Origin: Bremia lactucae
Lineage: Eukaryota > Oomycota > Peronosporomycetes > Peronosporales > Peronosporaceae
Length of the DNA: 56,449 nucleotides
Direction of reading: 5' to 3'
Assembly: GCF_004359215.1 (NCBI RefSeq)
Contig: NC_090616.1
Coordinates: 651,219-707,667, forward strand
The notes beneath the pieces were generated by a model. The model did no database searches. It worked only from the letters and a program-made list of their open reading frames with translations, and was not told where the DNA came from. Shown here one piece after another: positions 54,049-56,449 of the stretch (position 1 is its first letter; each line of letters starts with the position of its first letter). The position numbers and the translations under genes are program-made.

Positions 54049-54613
54049 TGTAGGCGGGCACGTCGTAATGCGGCCACGCTCTACTTAGACACACACCCTA
54101 GCACAGCGGGGAAGCGTTTAACCAGCTTCTCTTCCATGCAGTGAGGTAGTTGTGGTGGGCACGTTAGCGACCTCACCCAACGCACTAAATACTCTGGTTA
54201 AGTGTCGTCACAGGAGCAGTAATCCGGCTCCTCGTGCGCACAGACCAAGTAGGAAGTAGTTTTCAGACTGATTTATATTAAATAGAATTTAATATAACAC
54301 CTATTTTTTTTTTTTTTTTTTACCAATCAAAATGTCATCTCTATAGATAACTCTTAATATGTAGTGCGAGCGTATCTTTCTAGATAACTCGCGTAACAGA
54401 TGACGCAAGCCGTCCTCATGGATGACGCTAGGCGTCATTCCTTCTAATGTGAAAGCACCCATGTGCATCACATACACACGGGTTGGCACAAATGTGCACC
54501 ACACCAGAGTGCTGGGTCTAATTTCTTTAATTTAGCAATTGATTATCCCCTTAAGTACATCAAGTGTACTTAACGGGGACTCTGTAACATCAGGGCAACT
54601 GTAGCCCGTTACA
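54049..54613 (-). repeat. Family C LTR (3' LTR)
   Basis: About 565 bp. Ends TGTAGGCGGGC / GCCCGTTACA form a short inverted repeat. It contains a poly-T run near 54303-54322. The left edge is chosen by that inverted end and is less certain. A polypurine tract on the right marks it as the 3' LTR of a minus element. Confidence 0.68.
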
Positions 54614-54627
54614 CCATTCCCCCTTTT
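54614..54627 (-). other. Polypurine tract, family C
   Basis: Minus-strand AAAAGGGGGAATGG directly before the LTR. No TGG-type primer site exists here in the plus direction, which supports the minus orientation. A small inverted repeat (ACGAATTT/AAATTCGT) lies just inside, at about 54630-54653. Confidence 0.65.
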
Positions 54628-54744
54628 GAACGAATTTACATTTTTAAATTCGTCAAAGAGGAGAGAGGAACTGCGAGCAGCTTTACGCGCCGCCAGTTCA
54701 CTCAATCACTCTTGCGACCTGTGTTTCCATACACGGTGCCAAAG

Positions 54745-55508
54745 ATGCCACCTAAAAGGGGTCATGTTGGTGGGTCGTCTGCGAAGACGCCCACTCAACC
54801 TCAAACTAAGCGCACGCGCCGCGTTAATTCACCGGCCGCGTTAAATGCCTTAGTCGAAACGCCGACAGCTACTGCTGCTGTCGCGTTAACAGGGCTAAAG
54901 GATCCATCCCACTTTAACAGTTAGGATGCTGATCCGTCGCTCATTGTCGATTACATTGAGTCGACACCGTTGCCGTCACCTCATAGTAGTGATGCGGACA
55001 ACGAGCTCATGAGGAGTGATGATGCGGCATTATTGCCCATCCAAACGTCTCTCATGGCTCACAACATGAAGACAGCAGCATTTGCGAATGCTGTCTCATC
55101 GTCTGCGCTCAAAAGCGCAGCGACAGGTAATGCGGCGCTGCCCATAAAGGCGCAGCCGCTTCTCCGTTGAGTATAACCACAACGCCTTATGCTCAGACCA
55201 TAATCCATAATGGTTCTGACATAGAGGATTCGGAGCCTAAAGCTCCGCCGACGACACGTGAACGTGCTCAGTCGGTGTCACAAGTCAGTCGTTTGAACGC
55301 AGCTATGTAACGGGTGGCATGTCATTGATGCCCTCTGCTTCTAAAATGGCCTCGTTAAATGGTCCAAGAGCGTCGCTCTTAAAGCGCGCTCTTGAAGACG
55401 CACATTATTAATATGGCGTCTTTAAATCATGATGAGCTCGTCCCAGTGATGCGTGATCCGTATAAACCACAATGGTTCGGTGCCCAACAGGTGCACACGA
55501 AACTTGAC
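54745..55508 (+). pseudogene. aORF-C: antisense ORF of family C
   Basis: ATG at 54745: MPPKRGHVGGSSAKTPTQP, a basic Thr/Pro-rich start, then an Ala-rich stretch. A single in-frame TAG follows near 54922, then IVDYIESTPLPSPHSSDADN, NMKTAAFANAVSSSALKSAA, ending at 55168-55170. Further frames carry 'GSDIEDSEPKAPPTTRE' and 'LNHDELVPVMRDPYKPQW' up to ~55508, where minus-strand RNase H begins. It could alternatively be a misplaced gag N-terminus from an inversion. The polypurine tract and parallel with families A and B favour an antisense ORF. Confidence 0.5.
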
Positions 55509-56449
55509 AAGAGCATACTTTATTGAAAGTTGGTCTTTGTCATGCACAAGGTAATTCAGTTCCGCGGCTATTAATAGCCGGGACTGATAAGAGATGACAC
55601 GGCCAACGCCGTCGTCTCCTTCTGCATGAGCGCGCTGCCAATTGCAAAATTATTTGCATCGCAGACGACGCTATAGGGCTTATCCGCGTCTGCAATGCCA
55701 AGACCGGTGCCTCCACAAGAGACTGCTTCACTGATGTGAGCGCATCTTCTTGTTCTTCTAACCAAACCCTTTATGCGTCTTTTTAAGGAGATCAGATAAT
55801 GATTTAGTTTGCTCAGCATAATTCTTGCTATATTGATGTTAATAATTAGCGAGCCTTAGAAATTGGCGCAAATCATTCGCATGCCGTGGGATTAGATATT
55901 CCTTTACTGATTTTACCTTGTCTGGGTCTGATCGTACACCATGTGTACCCACGATGCAACCCAGCACAGGCATCTCAGGGACCCCTATGACGCACTTTTG
56001 CAAGTTGACGTACAATTGGGCGTCCTTTAAAGTCTGCAACACAGCGTCTAAATGACGCTTGTGCGACTCTATTGCGCTCAGCCCGTCCTCGGCCTTATTA
56101 TGCACGAATACATCGTCAAAGTAATGAGGCGCGTAGGCACGGTGCTGACGCATCACGTGAGCCACCACTCGGTTGAATGTCGCTGGTGCCTTTTTTTAAA
56201 CCTTGAGGCATCAAAAGCCACTCCCGAAGCATACCGCTTGGGGTGCTTACAGCTGTATTCGCTACATCTGACTCTCTCATGAGTACCTGACAGTATACAT
56301 CCTTAAATTCCAACGCGGAAAGATAGTCGACTTTCGCATGGAGTCAAAAAGATATCTATTCGCGTGATTGGCGTTTGCGCCGGTATGGTCGCCGTGTTCA
56401 GCTTATTATAAGCATGAACCACGCGCCATCCACCTGTGGCTTTACGCAC
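55509..56449 (-). pseudogene. Family C reverse transcriptase and RNase H (minus)
   Basis: RT: 'GMLREWLLMPQGLK' (56240-56180), YAPHYFDDVFVHNKAED with the YFDD active site (~56110), MPVLGCIVGTHGVRSDPDKV and LRQFLRLANY (55839). RNase H: KPYSVVCDANNFAIGSALM (~55640-55700). It starts at the window edge with the WRVVHAYNKLN-type motif. RNase H is cut short at ~55510, and integrase is missing between it and the antisense ORF. Two or more frameshifts. Confidence 0.82.

Noticed and set aside
54303..54322. Poly-T run as a LINE tail or integrated cDNA
   Set aside because: Lies inside the family C LTR with no LINE sequence next to it; a simple homopolymer expansion is enough.
1..56449. RXLR or Crinkler effector genes
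   Set aside because: Looked for because the DNA looks like oomycete; no frame has a signal peptide followed by RXLR-EER or LFLAK-like motifs.
1..56449. CRISPR array, rRNA or tRNA genes
   Set aside because: No regularly spaced short repeats; no cloverleaf-type or rRNA sequence recognised. Repeats are LTRs, palindromes and short tandem units.

Overview
The window comes from a repeat-rich eukaryotic genome, most likely an oomycete of the Phytophthora / downy-mildew group. The evidence is the type of chromodomain Ty3/Gypsy polyproteins, MULE transposases with OTU-like C-termini, and a host gene with one 70-nt GTATGT...CAG intron. Only one host gene is clear: an NSUN6-type RNA (cytosine-5) methyltransferase at 1903-3454 (+). 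A small unrecognised ORF lies tail-to-tail with it at 3520-3768 (-). Almost everything else is broken, nested and inverted transposable elements.

Three Gypsy LTR families can be separated. Family A has ~440-510 bp LTRs starting TGTAACGGGGTGTATCG and ending GCCCCGTTACA. LTR copies, whole or partial, lie at 1296, 13815, 21551, 30029, 31522, 33209, 33528, 38521, 38912, 39837, 42165, 46508 and 50183. Family B has ~486 bp LTRs at 4201, 11433, 32713 and 50469; the 4201-11918 copy is full length (7.7 kb, minus). Family C is one 3' end at 54049-56449 (minus). Sense order where traceable is LTR, primer site, gag with zinc knuckle, protease, RT, RNase H, integrase, chromodomain, then a polypurine tract and LTR.

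The most interesting signal is an extra reading frame on the opposite strand to gag-pol, between the end of pol and the 3' LTR. It starts just inside the polypurine tract and runs convergent to pol. It appears in all three families. In family A several diverged copies keep the same protein features with mostly conservative substitutions. I treat it as an antisense accessory gene of these retrotransposons (called aORF here); its function is unknown.

Layout: 1-1747 family A gag and 5' LTR (-); 1903-3768 host genes; 4201-11918 complete family B element (-); 11988-13292 decayed pogo/Tigger transposase (+); 13815-21550 family A element (+) carrying an inverted protease-RT-RNase H block; 21551-30195 family A element (-) with an inverted protease segment and a LINE fragment in its integrase; 30196-31960 3' end of another family A element (+); 31961-33277 broken family B gag and LTR inside A-LTR remains; 33528-38672 family A pol (-); 38912-39836 family A 5' end (+); 39837-40347 lone LTR; 40348-42110 MULE transposase remnant (-); 42165-46955 family A pol and 3' LTR (+); 46956-50082 family A 3' part (-), cut by a 100-N gap; 50183-52211 LTR piece and 3' end of a family B element (-); 52212-53530 C-terminal half of a second MULE with OTU-like domain (+); 54049-56449 family C element (-).

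Two large inverted duplications are visible. About 18.43-23.70 kb matches the reverse complement of about 44.8-50.08 kb, including the same LTR junction. About 33.8-36.6 kb is nearly identical to the reverse complement of 43.88-46.65 kb. With several small fold-back palindromes and internal inversions, the locus looks shaped by repeated inverted rearrangement. Part of this could be assembly error near the gap. All identities are by eye; no alignment or database search was run.
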